Below are positions 1 through 8,274 of a stretch of 38,461 bases of DNA, in pieces. The first letter of the stretch is position 1. Each line of letters opens with the position of its first letter. The translations under genes and the position numbers were made by a program. The stretch lies in the NCBI GenBank assembly GCA_050330975.1, contig JBHJHK010000069.1, forward strand, positions 1 through 38,461, read 5' to 3'. Source of the DNA: JBHJHK01 sp050330975. Lineage in GTDB: Bacteria; Pseudomonadota; Gammaproteobacteria; Competibacterales; Competibacteraceae. Under the pieces are notes generated by a model that had not been told where the DNA came from, made no database searches, and was given only the letters and a program-made list of their open reading frames with translations.

Positions 1-415
1 TGAACCCCAAAATCACCACGTGCCCCTCGGGTATGAGGACCCGCTCCACCTCGGCCAGGATGGCGTCGGGGGCGGGATCCACTTCAAAGACGTGGCTCAA
101 GACCAATACGTCGACGCTGTCGGAGGCGACGGGGAGGGCGCTGGCCCATCCCAAGGCATGGGGCTTGGCCACAGACCCCATCCTGGGGCTAGAATAGTAG
201 TCCAAATGGTATTGATGACGGGTGGGGCTACTGATCAGGGCACCTTGGACGGGCGTCCCCACCGTCAATAAATGATAACCGAATAAAAGCGGCAGGATGC
301 TGCTCAAGGACGCGAGCTCAGAGGCGTAAAAGCGTTGGCCCAGCGGCGTTTGGTACCACTGACGCAGCTGGCACCATTCGTCGTGCAGCCGAGGAGCGAA
401 TCGAGTTTTCCCCAT
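1..415 (-). CDS. SAM-dependent methyltransferase, YafS-like (partial, runs off left edge)
   Basis: I translated this frame by hand from an ATG at 415-413. It stays open to the window edge, giving 138 residues of the N-terminal part. It contains a WYQTPLGQRF stretch and a segment DSVDVLVLSHVFEVDP followed by a 'VERVLIPEGHVVILGF' strand. That is the post-motif-II/III region of class I SAM methyltransferases, and the N-terminal W...TPLG element is typical of the YafS family encoded beside gloB, rnhA and mltD in many gammaproteobacteria. The substrate is not known from sequence. The gene diverges from mltD, and the two first ATGs overlap head to head, so at least one of the two starts is probably further inside its gene. 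The 3' end lies outside the window. Confidence 0.8.
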   Translation of the reverse strand, partial: MGKTRFAPRLHDEWCQLRQWYQTPLGQRFYASELASLSSILPLLFGYHLLTVGTPVQGALISSPTRHQYHLDYYSSPRMGSVAKPHALGWASALPVASDSVDVLVLSHVFEVDPAPDAILAEVERVLIPEGHVVILGF

Positions 416-1535
416 GATCATCGCCAATCTGTCGAGAACCCCCAAACTATGGTACACCAACCCCCCCCAGGAGATTGAACCCACCCAGGAGATACTGAGC
501 CCCCGGCCGTCGCAACTCAAGCGCGTGGGCGCGGTGGGGGGCCTGGTTTTGACCTTGGCCGCCTGTACCACCACACCGCCCCCCCCGGCCGCACTCCCCC
601 CTAGCCCCGAGCCATGGCAATCCCTGGTGCCGCTGCAGAAGGCGCACCTGGGAGGGGGGGGCACCAGTGTGGCCGCCGGCTCCCTGCCCGTCGCCCCGGC
701 CCTCGGGGTGGCCATCAAGGGCGCTCCGGGGCGGGATACCCCCGCCACCTGGACCCAGCGACTGCGAGAGGGGCTGGCCCTCAGCGCCGTTGACCACCCC
801 GCCATCGACCGGCAGTTGGAGCGTTTCCACGGCGACCGGGTCCATTTGGAAATCCTCCAGGAGCGGGCCCAGCACTGGTTGCCCTTCCTCATCGAAGCCG
901 TCGCCGACCGGGGGCTGCCCCAGGAGCTCGCCGTGGTGCCGGTGGTGGAGAGTGCCCTGGAGCCCATGGCCCTGTCTTCCCGTTCCGCCGCGGGTCTGTG
1001 GCAGATCGTCCCGGACACGGCCCGGTTTCTGGGGCTGGAGCAGCGAGCTGGGTACGACGGTCGCCACGACCCCGTCGCCGCCACCCGCGCCGCCCTGGAC
1101 TACTTCGAATACTTGGTGGTGCGCTTTGAGGGCGACTGGCTGTTGGCCCTGGCGGCCTACAACGCCGGCGAGGGCCGGGTGGCCTCTGCCATGGCGGAGG
1201 GCAATTCGACGGTGTTTTGGAACCTGGACCTGCCGAGGGAAACCCGCCAATACGTGCCTCGAGTCCTCGCCACCGCCCGGCTCTTCGCCCACCCCAAACG
1301 AGCGGGGTTGCCCACCTTGGGGCCCTTGCCCAACCCTCGGTCCACCGTCCCCCCCGCGGTGCGCCGTACCCTCACCCGCTACCAAGTGCAACCTGGCGAT
1401 TCGCTGTTGAACCTCGCCCAGCGTTTCGGGGTACCCACCGACGCCCTGCGGCGCTGGAACCGCTTGCCCCCCTGGGTGCTCCATGTGGAGCCCGGGCGGG
1501 AATTGCGGGTGCTATTGGCCACCATGGAGTCCTGA
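414..1535 (+). CDS. mltD: Membrane-bound lytic murein transglycosylase D
   Basis: This is a 373-residue lipoprotein that should cleave peptidoglycan glycan strands in the periplasm with formation of 1,6-anhydro-muropeptides. Residues 36-51 (KR, a hydrophobic run, then LAAC with Cys51) form a lipoprotein signal. The SLT domain covers about 155-290: the catalytic Glu is in VVESALEP (Glu179), followed by AAGLWQIVP and LAAYNAGEGRV. A single C-terminal LysM domain (YQVQPGDSLLNLA...) covers about 322-366, whereas E. coli MltD has two, so the protein is short for the family. The first ATG at 414 has no good ribosome site and overlaps the start of the divergent methyltransferase. A later start such as CTG 495 or GTG 525 would suit the signal peptide better but is not proven. 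gloB, the usual neighbour, is absent. A hairpin with a T tract follows the stop. Confidence 0.9.
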   Translation: MIIANLSRTPKLWYTNPPQEIEPTQEILSPRPSQLKRVGAVGGLVLTLAACTTTPPPPAALPPSPEPWQSLVPLQKAHLGGGGTSVAAGSLPVAPALGVAIKGAPGRDTPATWTQRLREGLALSAVDHPAIDRQLERFHGDRVHLEILQERAQHWLPFLIEAVADRGLPQELAVVPVVESALEPMALSSRSAAGLWQIVPDTARFLGLEQRAGYDGRHDPVAATRAALDYFEYLVVRFEGDWLLALAAYNAGEGRVASAMAEGNSTVFWNLDLPRETRQYVPRVLATARLFAHPKRAGLPTLGPLPNPRSTVPPAVRRTLTRYQVQPGDSLLNLAQRFGVPTDALRRWNRLPPWVLHVEPGRELRVLLATMES

Positions 1536-1540
1536 GGCAA

Positions 1541-1569
1541 GGCGCCGTGGGGAACGGCCGCGGCGTTTT
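1541..1569 (+). terminator. Probable Rho-independent terminator of mltD
   Basis: Six bases after the mltD stop codon, CGCCGTGG (1543-1550) can pair with CCGCGGCG (1558-1565) through eight pairs including one G-U, around a 7-base loop. Four T residues follow at 1566-1569. The position between two convergent genes (mltD and yejF) fits a terminator. The T tract is short. Confidence 0.5.
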
Positions 1570-1629
1570 GACCTCGGGGCGAGGGCAAGGGTCCTTGGGG
1601 CCTGGGGCCCGGCCCACTGGATCCTCGGG

Positions 1630-3270
1630 TCACGGGGGAGCCAGCGGTGTGTCGGCGGCGGGGTTGATCTCCAAGTCCAGGGCGGCCGCTAGGAGCTGTT
1701 GGGTGTAGGGATGGCGGGGGTGGTCGAACAGCACCTTGGCCGGTCCGGCTTCCACCACCTCGCCGTCCTTCATCACCAACAACGCGTTGGCCATGGCCCG
1801 CACCACCCGCAGATCGTGGCTGATAAACACATAGGCCAAGCGGTGGCGGCGCTGGAGGTCGCGGAGAAGATCCACAATCTGGGCCTGGACCGAGACGTCC
1901 AGCGCCGAGGTGGGTTCGTCGAGGACGATGAGACGGGGCGTGAGGGCCAAGGCCCGGGCGATGGCGATGCGCTGGCGTTGGCCACCGGAGAACTCGTGGG
2001 GATAGCGGTCCCGGACGGCGGGGTCGAGACCCACCTCCGCCAAGGCCCGCTCCACGTGGGCCCGGCGTTGGGCCTTGGAGCCCTGGAGGTTGTGGACCAC
2101 CAGGCCCTCTTCGATGATCTGCCCCACGGACAACCGCGGGCTCAACGAGCCGTAGGGGTCTTGAAAGACGATCTGCATTTCCCTCCGCAGGCGCCGCAAG
2201 GCCTTGCCCTTGAGGTCCTGGATGGGACGGCCGTCGAAGTGGATGGTCCCCTCGGTGAGGGCGGTGAGGCGCAACAACGCCATTCCCAAAGTGGTTTTGC
2301 CCGAGCCCGATTCCCCCACCACCCCCACGGTTTGCCCTTGGCCCAGGGTGAAGGAAATGCCGTTGACGGCTTTGATGTGGCCCACGGTGCGGCGGATGAC
2401 CCCCTTTTTGATGGGAAACCACACCTTGAGGCTCCGGATGTCCACCAAGGTCGGCGCGTTGGGATCCCCCACCGGGGGGGTGCCCGTGGGCTCGGCGGCC
2501 AGAAGCCGCTGGGTGTAGGAGTGGCGGGGCTTGGCAAACAGGGCTTTAGTGGTGCCCCGCTCGACGATTTCGCCCCCCCGCATGACGTGGACCCGCTGGG
2601 CCATCTTGCGGACGATGGTCAAATCGTGGGTGATAAACAACACCGCCATGGACAGCCGCCGTTGGAGGTCTTGGAGGAGCTCCAGGATCTGGGCCTGGAT
2701 GGTGACATCGAGGGCCGTGGTGGGTTCGTCGGCGATGAGCAGATCGGGGTTGTTGGCCAAGGCCATGGCGATCATCACCCGCTGGCGCTGGCCGCCGGAC
2801 AATTCGTGGGGCAATGCCCCCAACCGCTCCTCGGCCCGGGGCAGACCCACTAGCTCCAGCAGTTCGAGGATCCGAGCTCTGGCGGCTTGGCCCGTGAGCC
2901 CTTGGTGCACGGCGAGGGTCTCACCGATTTGCCAGGCGACGGAGTGGAGGGGATTGAGGGAGGTCATGGGTTCTTGGAACACCATGCTGATGCGATTGCC
3001 CCGCAAGCCCCGCAACACCCGTTCTGGGGCGTTGACGAGTTCTTGGGTGCCAAAGCGGATACTGCCGTTGGGGTGGTGGGCCAAGGGGTAGGGGAGCAGC
3101 TGCAGGATCGACAAAGCCGTCACCGACTTCCCCGAGCCCGACTCCCCCACCAAGGCCACGGTCTCCCCGGGGTCGATGTGAAAGGACACCCGGCGCACGG
3201 GGGGCACATAACAAAAAGATACCGAGAGGTCCCGCACCGTCAACAAAGCGCCGGTGGTGGAGGGGAGCAT
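1630..3270 (-). CDS. yejF: Peptide/microcin C ABC transporter, double ATPase subunit
   Basis: This 546-residue protein carries two fused ABC ATPase domains and would power import of oligopeptides through YejB/YejE at the inner membrane. Domain 1 has Walker A GESGSGKS (about residues 42-49), the signature LSGGQRQRV and Walker B LLIADEP. Domain 2 has GESGSGKT, FSGGQRQRI and LIVLDEP. Each domain is followed by an oligopeptide-type C-terminal extension (RHSYTQRLLAAEP, RHPYTQQLLAAAL). I chose ATG 3270 because the protein then begins MLPSTTGALLTVRDLSV, as in known YejF. A GTG at 3303 lies just after the yejE stop and has a GGAAG upstream, so it is an alternative. This is the last gene of yejABEF, translated in the same direction as yejE with a gap of at most 37 bases. 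Confidence 0.93.
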   Translation of the reverse strand: MLPSTTGALLTVRDLSVSFCYVPPVRRVSFHIDPGETVALVGESGSGKSVTALSILQLLPYPLAHHPNGSIRFGTQELVNAPERVLRGLRGNRISMVFQEPMTSLNPLHSVAWQIGETLAVHQGLTGQAARARILELLELVGLPRAEERLGALPHELSGGQRQRVMIAMALANNPDLLIADEPTTALDVTIQAQILELLQDLQRRLSMAVLFITHDLTIVRKMAQRVHVMRGGEIVERGTTKALFAKPRHSYTQRLLAAEPTGTPPVGDPNAPTLVDIRSLKVWFPIKKGVIRRTVGHIKAVNGISFTLGQGQTVGVVGESGSGKTTLGMALLRLTALTEGTIHFDGRPIQDLKGKALRRLRREMQIVFQDPYGSLSPRLSVGQIIEEGLVVHNLQGSKAQRRAHVERALAEVGLDPAVRDRYPHEFSGGQRQRIAIARALALTPRLIVLDEPTSALDVSVQAQIVDLLRDLQRRHRLAYVFISHDLRVVRAMANALLVMKDGEVVEAGPAKVLFDHPRHPYTQQLLAAALDLEINPAADTPLAPP

Positions 3271-3307
3271 GGGGGTTGGGTCGGAGGGCTGCAGGTGGTC
3301 CACGGCG

Positions 3308-4384
3308 TCAGATCTTCCGGGGGTCGAAGGCGTCGCGCACCGCTTCGCCGATGAACACGAGGAGGCTGAGCATAAGGGCGATAATGACAAAGCCCGACAG
3401 GCCCAGCCAAGGGGCCTGGAGGTTTTCCTTGCCCTGCCGCAGTAGTTCCCCCAAGGAGGGGGACCCCGGGGGCAGGCCAAACCCCAAGAAATCCAGTGCT
3501 GTGAGGGCGATGACCGAACCGGACAAAATGAAGGGCAAAAAGGTCAAGGTGGCCACCATGGCGTTGGGGAGAACGTGCTTGACCATGATCCAGCTATCCG
3601 TCATCCCCAACGCTTTGGCGGCGCGGACGTAGTCGAAGTTGCGGGCCCGCAAGAACTCGGCTCGCACCACCCCCACCAAGGCCGTCCAGCTGAACAACAA
3701 CAGCACCACCAAAAGCGTCCAAAAGCCCGGCACTAGGACGCTGGCGACGATGATCAAAATGTACAGCTGGGGCAGACCGCTCCAGATTTCGATGATGCGC
3801 TGGCTGATCAAGTCCACCAGGCCACCAAAATAGCCCTGGATGGCGCCGGCGGCGACGCCGATGAGGGATGAAAACAACGTGAGCAGCAGCCCAAACAGCA
3901 CCGATAGGCGAAAACCGTAGATGATCCGCGCCAACACGTCGCGACCCTGGTCGTCGGTACCCAGCCAGTGGCGCGTCGAGGGGGGCTGGAGGGCCACCCG
4001 GGCCCCCCGCTGGGTATCGACGGTGTCGTAGCGATAGGGGATGAGAGGCCAAATCATAAACCCTTCAGCCGCGATCATTTCCGCTAGGACCGGGTCTCGA
4101 TAGTCGGCGGGCCCGGGTAAAAAGCCGCCGAAGTCGGTCTCGGCGTATTCCACCGCCACGGGAAAGAACCACTGGTCGTCGAAGTGCACGGCCAGGGGGA
4201 CGTCATTGGCGATGAGGTCGGCGCCGAGGCTCGCCACAAACAGGGCCAGAAAGATCCACAGTGACCAAAAGCCCCGGCTGTTGGCGCGAAACTGGGCTAA
4301 ACGCCTAGCCAGGAGGGGGTTTAGGGTCGATTCCCGCGGGAGAGCACGGGGGGCTGCGGCGGGGGGGGACAGGGAGCGGTTCAT
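3308..4384 (-). CDS. yejE: Peptide/microcin C ABC transporter permease
   Basis: This 358-residue inner-membrane permease is one half of the YejB/YejE channel for oligopeptides. The N-terminal transmembrane helix at about 38-60 (GFWSLWIFLALFVASLGADL) is followed by the long periplasmic loop typical of YejE/DppC-type permeases (residues 60-140, ending with WLGTDDQGRDV). A five-helix BPD_transp_1 core comes next. The ATPase-docking EAA loop is readable as ARAAKALGM-like 'YVRAAKALGMTDSWIMVKH' before a conserved LPNAM. The start is ATG 4384, ten bases after the yejB stop, so the gene belongs to the yejABEF transcript. Confidence 0.93.
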   Translation of the reverse strand: MNRSLSPPAAAPRALPRESTLNPLLARRLAQFRANSRGFWSLWIFLALFVASLGADLIANDVPLAVHFDDQWFFPVAVEYAETDFGGFLPGPADYRDPVLAEMIAAEGFMIWPLIPYRYDTVDTQRGARVALQPPSTRHWLGTDDQGRDVLARIIYGFRLSVLFGLLLTLFSSLIGVAAGAIQGYFGGLVDLISQRIIEIWSGLPQLYILIIVASVLVPGFWTLLVVLLLFSWTALVGVVRAEFLRARNFDYVRAAKALGMTDSWIMVKHVLPNAMVATLTFLPFILSGSVIALTALDFLGFGLPPGSPSLGELLRQGKENLQAPWLGLSGFVIIALMLSLLVFIGEAVRDAFDPRKI

Positions 4385-4394
4385 GGGCGTGGAC

Positions 4395-5492
4395 TCAGGC
4401 GGGCCGGGCGGCGAAGTCGATGCGGGGGTCGACGATGTGGTAAGTGATGTCCGTCACCAAATTGAGCAACAAGCCGATGAGGCCAAACACATACAACGTG
4501 CCAAACACTACGGGGTAGTCCCGGTTGACCACCTCCTCAAAGCTCAACAACCCCAGACCTTCCAGGGAAAAGATCACCTCGATGAGCAGTGAGCCCGTGA
4601 ACAGCATACTGATGAGCACCCCGGGGAAGCCGGCGATGATCAACAACATGGCGTTGCGAAACACATGGCCGTAGAGCACCCGGTTGGGTTTGAGACCCTT
4701 GGCCCGGGCGGTCATGACGTACTGCTTATTGATCTCGTCTAAAAAGGCGTTTTTGGTCAGCAGGGTCAAGGTGGCAAAGCCGCCGATGACGATGGCGGTG
4801 ATGGGCAAGGTCAAGTGCCAGAAGTAGTCGGCGATGCGCATGGGCCAGCTCAAGTCCTCCCAGTTGTCCGACACCAGCCCCTGGAGGGGAAACCAATCCA
4901 AGTCGCGGCCGCCGGCGAACAACACGATGAGGAGAATGGCGAACAAAAACGCCGCGACGGCGTTGCCCACCACCACCATGGCGCTGGTGACCACGTCGAA
5001 GCGCGAGCCGTCGCGCACTGCCTTGGCAATACCCAAGGGCAACGAGATGGCGTAGATGATCAAGGTACTCCACACCCCCAAGGAGATGGACACCGGCAGT
5101 TTTTCCGCCACCAGTTCCAACACGCCTTTGTCGCGAAAGTAGCTCTCGCCCAGGTCGAAGGTGAGGTAGTTGCCCACCATGATGATGAAGCGCTCCAGGG
5201 GGGGTTTGTCGAAGCCAAACTGGCGTTCCAGTTCGGCGACAAACTCCGGGTCCAGGCCCTGACGACCCCGATAGCCTTCGTCGGAATCCCCAGCCCCAGG
5301 GCCCGACGCCACCTCGCCGCCGCCGGTGTCCCCCAACCGGGCCGTGGCCTCCACGGCGGTGCCGCTGAGCTCGGCTAGGACCTGTTCCACCGGTCCCCCG
5401 GGGGCGAACTGGACCACCAAGAAGTTGACCGCCACAATCCCCAACAGCGTCAAGGGAATGAGGGCCAACCGGCGCACGATGTAGGCGAACAC
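4395..5492 (-). CDS. yejB: Peptide/microcin C ABC transporter permease
   Basis: This 365-residue inner-membrane permease pairs with YejE. It begins with the DppB-type signature (MFAYIVRRLALIPLTLLG...VQFAPGGPVEQ). It then has a hydrophilic Gly/Asp-rich insert at about 40-75 that YejB proteins are known to carry, followed by RQGLDPEFVAELERQFGFD and a polytopic BPD_transp_1 domain. The EAA loop is YVMTARAKGLKPNRVLYGHVF-like, and the protein ends VDPRIDF. The apparent start is GTG at 5492-5490, seven bases after the yejA stop. No strong Shine-Dalgarno is visible, so translation probably depends on reading through from yejA. Confidence 0.93.
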   Translation of the reverse strand: MFAYIVRRLALIPLTLLGIVAVNFLVVQFAPGGPVEQVLAELSGTAVEATARLGDTGGGEVASGPGAGDSDEGYRGRQGLDPEFVAELERQFGFDKPPLERFIIMVGNYLTFDLGESYFRDKGVLELVAEKLPVSISLGVWSTLIIYAISLPLGIAKAVRDGSRFDVVTSAMVVVGNAVAAFLFAILLIVLFAGGRDLDWFPLQGLVSDNWEDLSWPMRIADYFWHLTLPITAIVIGGFATLTLLTKNAFLDEINKQYVMTARAKGLKPNRVLYGHVFRNAMLLIIAGFPGVLISMLFTGSLLIEVIFSLEGLGLLSFEEVVNRDYPVVFGTLYVFGLIGLLLNLVTDITYHIVDPRIDFAARPA

Positions 5493-5499
5493 GGCGGCG

Positions 5500-7320
5500 T
5501 CAGCGGGCGGACAATTGGTTGGCGAGGTCCTCGTCGTACCACCAGGCGTTCAACAGCAACGCCATGCCCGTCCGCGGTGTGGCATCGGGGTAGCGCAGCT
5601 TATTCCAGTAGGCCACCCGGTCGTAGGTGAGGTGCCAGTGGGGCACCACCAGGTAGGACCACTGGAGGGCGCGATCCAGGGCCCGGACCCGGGTGATGAG
5701 GCTGTCGCGGTCGGGGGCGGTGATGACCGCTTCCACCAGGGCGTCGACGGCGGGGTCTTGGAGGCCTGGGTAGTTGCGACTCCCCGGGGTGGTGGCCGCC
5801 TCAGAGCCCCAGTAGTCCCGCTGCTCGTTCCCCGGGGAGCTGGACTGGCCCCAGGTGGCGACGATCATATCGAAGTCGAAGTCTCGCAGGCGGTTTTCGT
5901 ACTGGGCGCTGTCCACGGTGCGCACCCGGGCCTCGATCCCCAGCCGCTCGAGATTGCGGACAAAGGGCAACGCTACGGGTTCAAAGGTGGGCTGGCTCAA
6001 CAAGATCTCAAAGGCGAAGGGCGCTTGGGTTTCGCCGTGGACCAGCCGGCGGTCGACAAAGGTCCAGCCGGCGGCCCGCAGGAGTTCCACTGCTTGTCCC
6101 AAATTGGCGCGAAAGCTCCGGGCGTCGGGGGTCGAGGGGGTCTGGTAGACCTCGCTGAACACCGCCTCGGGCAGCTCTTCCCGCAACGGATGGAGCACCT
6201 CCAGTTCTTCCGGAGAGGGCAGACCCGTGGCGGCGAGATCGGAATTGTCGAAGTAGCTGCGGGTGCGGGTGTACTGGCCGAAGAACAAGTTGGTGTTGCT
6301 CCATTCGAAGTCGAAGGCGTAGCCCAAGGCCCGGCGCACCCGGGGATCGCGGAACAGCTCCCGGCGGGTGTTGAATACAAACCCCTGCATCCCGGCCACC
6401 CGGTTGTGGGGCAATTCGGCCTTGACCAACGCGCCCTGCTCCAGGGCTGGGATGTCGTAGGCCGTGGCCCAGTCCTTGGCCCGGTTTTCAAATCGCCAGT
6501 CGTAGTCGCCGGCCTTAAAGGCCTCTAGGGCGACGGTGTTGTCTCGGTAGTAGTCGAATTGGACACTGGCGAAGTTGTATTGACCCCGGTTGACGGGCAA
6601 GTCCGCCCCCCAGTAATTGGGGTTTTTGCGGTAGCGGATGTAGCGCCCGGGCTCGAAGTCGTCGACGAGGTAGGGGCCACTGCCCACCGGGGGCTCCAGG
6701 GTCGCTGCGGTGAAGTCCCGCCCTTCCCAGTAGGCCTTGGGCAGCACCGGCAACTCGGAGACGATGAGAGGCAGTTCCATGTTGACCTGGTCGGGGGTAA
6801 AGGTGAACTTCACCTGGTGCTCCCCCGTCTGCTCGGCGCGCTCCACATTGCGGTAGTAAAACCGAAATAGGGGTCGCCCTTCGGCCTTGAGCTTGTCAAA
6901 GGAAAAGATCACATCCGCCGGGGTAATGGGGCTACCGACGTGGAACCCCGCCTTGGGGTTTAGGCGAAACTCCACAAACGAGCGGCCTTCGGGCACGAAA
7001 ATCGCCTCGGCGATCAACCCGTAACGGGTGAAGGCCTCGTCGGAGCTGGAGGTCATGAGGGTCTCGTACAGATACCCCAACCCCGCGGCCGGCGAGCCCT
7101 TGAGGTTGAAACTGTTGAAGGTGTCAAAGGTGCCCAAGGCGGCCAGGCGCAAGTCGCCCCCTCGGGGGGCATTGGGGTTGACGTAGTCGAAGTGGCTGAA
7201 ATCGGGGCCGTATTTGGGTTCGCCGTGCATGGCAAAGCCGTGGACAAAACGGCCGTATTCGCCCCAGGCGTTTGTGGCGAGGCCGGTGAGGAGCAAGAGG
7301 ATCAGCAGTCGGAGAACCAT
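5500..7320 (-). CDS. yejA: Peptide/microcin C ABC transporter substrate-binding protein
   Basis: This 606-residue periplasmic solute-binding protein (family 5, SBP_bac_5) delivers oligopeptides to YejBEF. Residues 1-20 form a signal peptide with a leucine-rich core ending NAWG before EYGRFVHGFAMHG, a start shared with known YejA proteins. The mature part has FDYVNPNAPRGGDLRLAALG near the N-terminus, the SBP5 hinge region GLIAEAIFVPEGRSFVEFRL, and the long C-terminal lobe with RNYPGLQDPAVDALV. The open frame extends well upstream, but ATG 7320 is preceded by an AGGA ribosome site and starts the signal peptide. It is first in the yejABEF operon and divergent from fabI, with 174 bases between the two. 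Confidence 0.93.
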   Translation of the reverse strand: MVLRLLILLLLTGLATNAWGEYGRFVHGFAMHGEPKYGPDFSHFDYVNPNAPRGGDLRLAALGTFDTFNSFNLKGSPAAGLGYLYETLMTSSSDEAFTRYGLIAEAIFVPEGRSFVEFRLNPKAGFHVGSPITPADVIFSFDKLKAEGRPLFRFYYRNVERAEQTGEHQVKFTFTPDQVNMELPLIVSELPVLPKAYWEGRDFTAATLEPPVGSGPYLVDDFEPGRYIRYRKNPNYWGADLPVNRGQYNFASVQFDYYRDNTVALEAFKAGDYDWRFENRAKDWATAYDIPALEQGALVKAELPHNRVAGMQGFVFNTRRELFRDPRVRRALGYAFDFEWSNTNLFFGQYTRTRSYFDNSDLAATGLPSPEELEVLHPLREELPEAVFSEVYQTPSTPDARSFRANLGQAVELLRAAGWTFVDRRLVHGETQAPFAFEILLSQPTFEPVALPFVRNLERLGIEARVRTVDSAQYENRLRDFDFDMIVATWGQSSSPGNEQRDYWGSEAATTPGSRNYPGLQDPAVDALVEAVITAPDRDSLITRVRALDRALQWSYLVVPHWHLTYDRVAYWNKLRYPDATPRTGMALLLNAWWYDEDLANQLSAR

Positions 7321-7494
7321 GGCATTCCTGTGGGGGCGATACCGGTGGATGAGGGGACGGTGCGAGGGGTTACAATGGTCGATTCGGGACTGGCGATGGG
7401 GTGGTGACCGTCGGCGCTGGGGTGCCAAGGGCCGTGGACCAACCCGTCGAGCGGTGATTCTCCAATAGATAGTAGCCAATAACAGGAGTTCAGT

Positions 7495-8274
7495 ATGGGT
7501 TTTCTGACGGGCAAACGGGCGTTGATCGTCGGTGTGGCCAGCAATCGCTCCATCGCCTGGGGCATCGCCAAGGCCATGCACCGCGAAGGGGCAGCGCTGG
7601 CCTTTAGCTATCAAAACGACAAGCTCAAGGACCGGGTGGTGGGCTTTGCTGGCGAACTCGGCAGCACTTTGGTGGCCCCCTGTGACGTGGAAGACGACGC
7701 CCAGGTGGAGGGGTTAGTGGCTGAACTCCAGCGCCACTGGGACGGCTTGGACATCCTGGTGCACTCGGTGGCCTTTGCCCCCCGGGAGGCCCTGGATGGG
7801 GATTTCCTCGACGGTTTGTCCCGGGAGGCCTTCCGCACCGCCCACGAGGTGAGCAGCTACAGCTTTGCCGCCCTGGCCAAGGCGAGCCGGGACTGGCTGC
7901 GCCCCGGGGGAGCGTTGTTGACCCTGTCTTATTTGGGGGGAGTGAGGACTGTCTCCAACTACAACGTCATGGGATTGGCCAAGGCGAGCCTTGAGGCCAA
8001 CGTCCGCTACCTGGCCAAGAGCTTTGGCCCCAAGGGCGTGCGGGTCAACGCCATCTCGGCCGGGCCCATTCGCACCTTGGCAGCCTCGGGGATTCGGGAT
8101 TTTCGCAAGATGCTGGAATCCTTTGAGCACACCGCGCCATTGCAGCGCTGCGTCACCATCGACGAGGTGGGCAACGCCGCCGCTTTCCTGTGCTCCGACC
8201 TCGCCTCGGGGATCACCGGCGAAATCACCTATGTGGACGCCGGGTTCAACACCGTGGCCGTGGCCACAGATTGA
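7495..8274 (+). CDS. fabI: Enoyl-[acyl-carrier-protein] reductase (NADH)
   Basis: This 259-residue cytoplasmic SDR-family enzyme reduces trans-2-enoyl-ACP in the last step of each fatty acid elongation cycle; it is the target of triclosan and isoniazid-type inhibitors. The nucleotide-binding segment GVASNRSIAWGIA is at residues 13-25, and the catalytic pair Tyr146 and Tyr156 with Lys163 lies in SYLGG...NYNVMGLAKAS, numbered as in E. coli FabI. The C-terminus ITGEITYVDAGFN is typical. A strong ribosome site CAGGAG lies six bases before ATG 7495. The stop codon abuts the stop of the convergent ppiD with no spacer and no terminator. Linkage to yejABEF and ppiD matches the Pseudomonas order. Confidence 0.97.
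   Translation: MGFLTGKRALIVGVASNRSIAWGIAKAMHREGAALAFSYQNDKLKDRVVGFAGELGSTLVAPCDVEDDAQVEGLVAELQRHWDGLDILVHSVAFAPREALDGDFLDGLSREAFRTAHEVSSYSFAALAKASRDWLRPGGALLTLSYLGGVRTVSNYNVMGLAKASLEANVRYLAKSFGPKGVRVNAISAGPIRTLAASGIRDFRKMLESFEHTAPLQRCVTIDEVGNAAAFLCSDLASGITGEITYVDAGFNTVAVATD

Noticed and set aside
3693..3703. AACAACAACAG run that could suggest a DGR template repeat
   Set aside because: It lies inside yejE (reverse-strand Leu codons), and its flanks show none of the RGG-W/CRSA/GFRLA framework of the putative variable region.
7321..7494. Promoter for fabI at the TACAAT near 7371
   Set aside because: The -10-like hexamer is good, but no -35-like sequence lies at 16-18 bases, so I did not list it.
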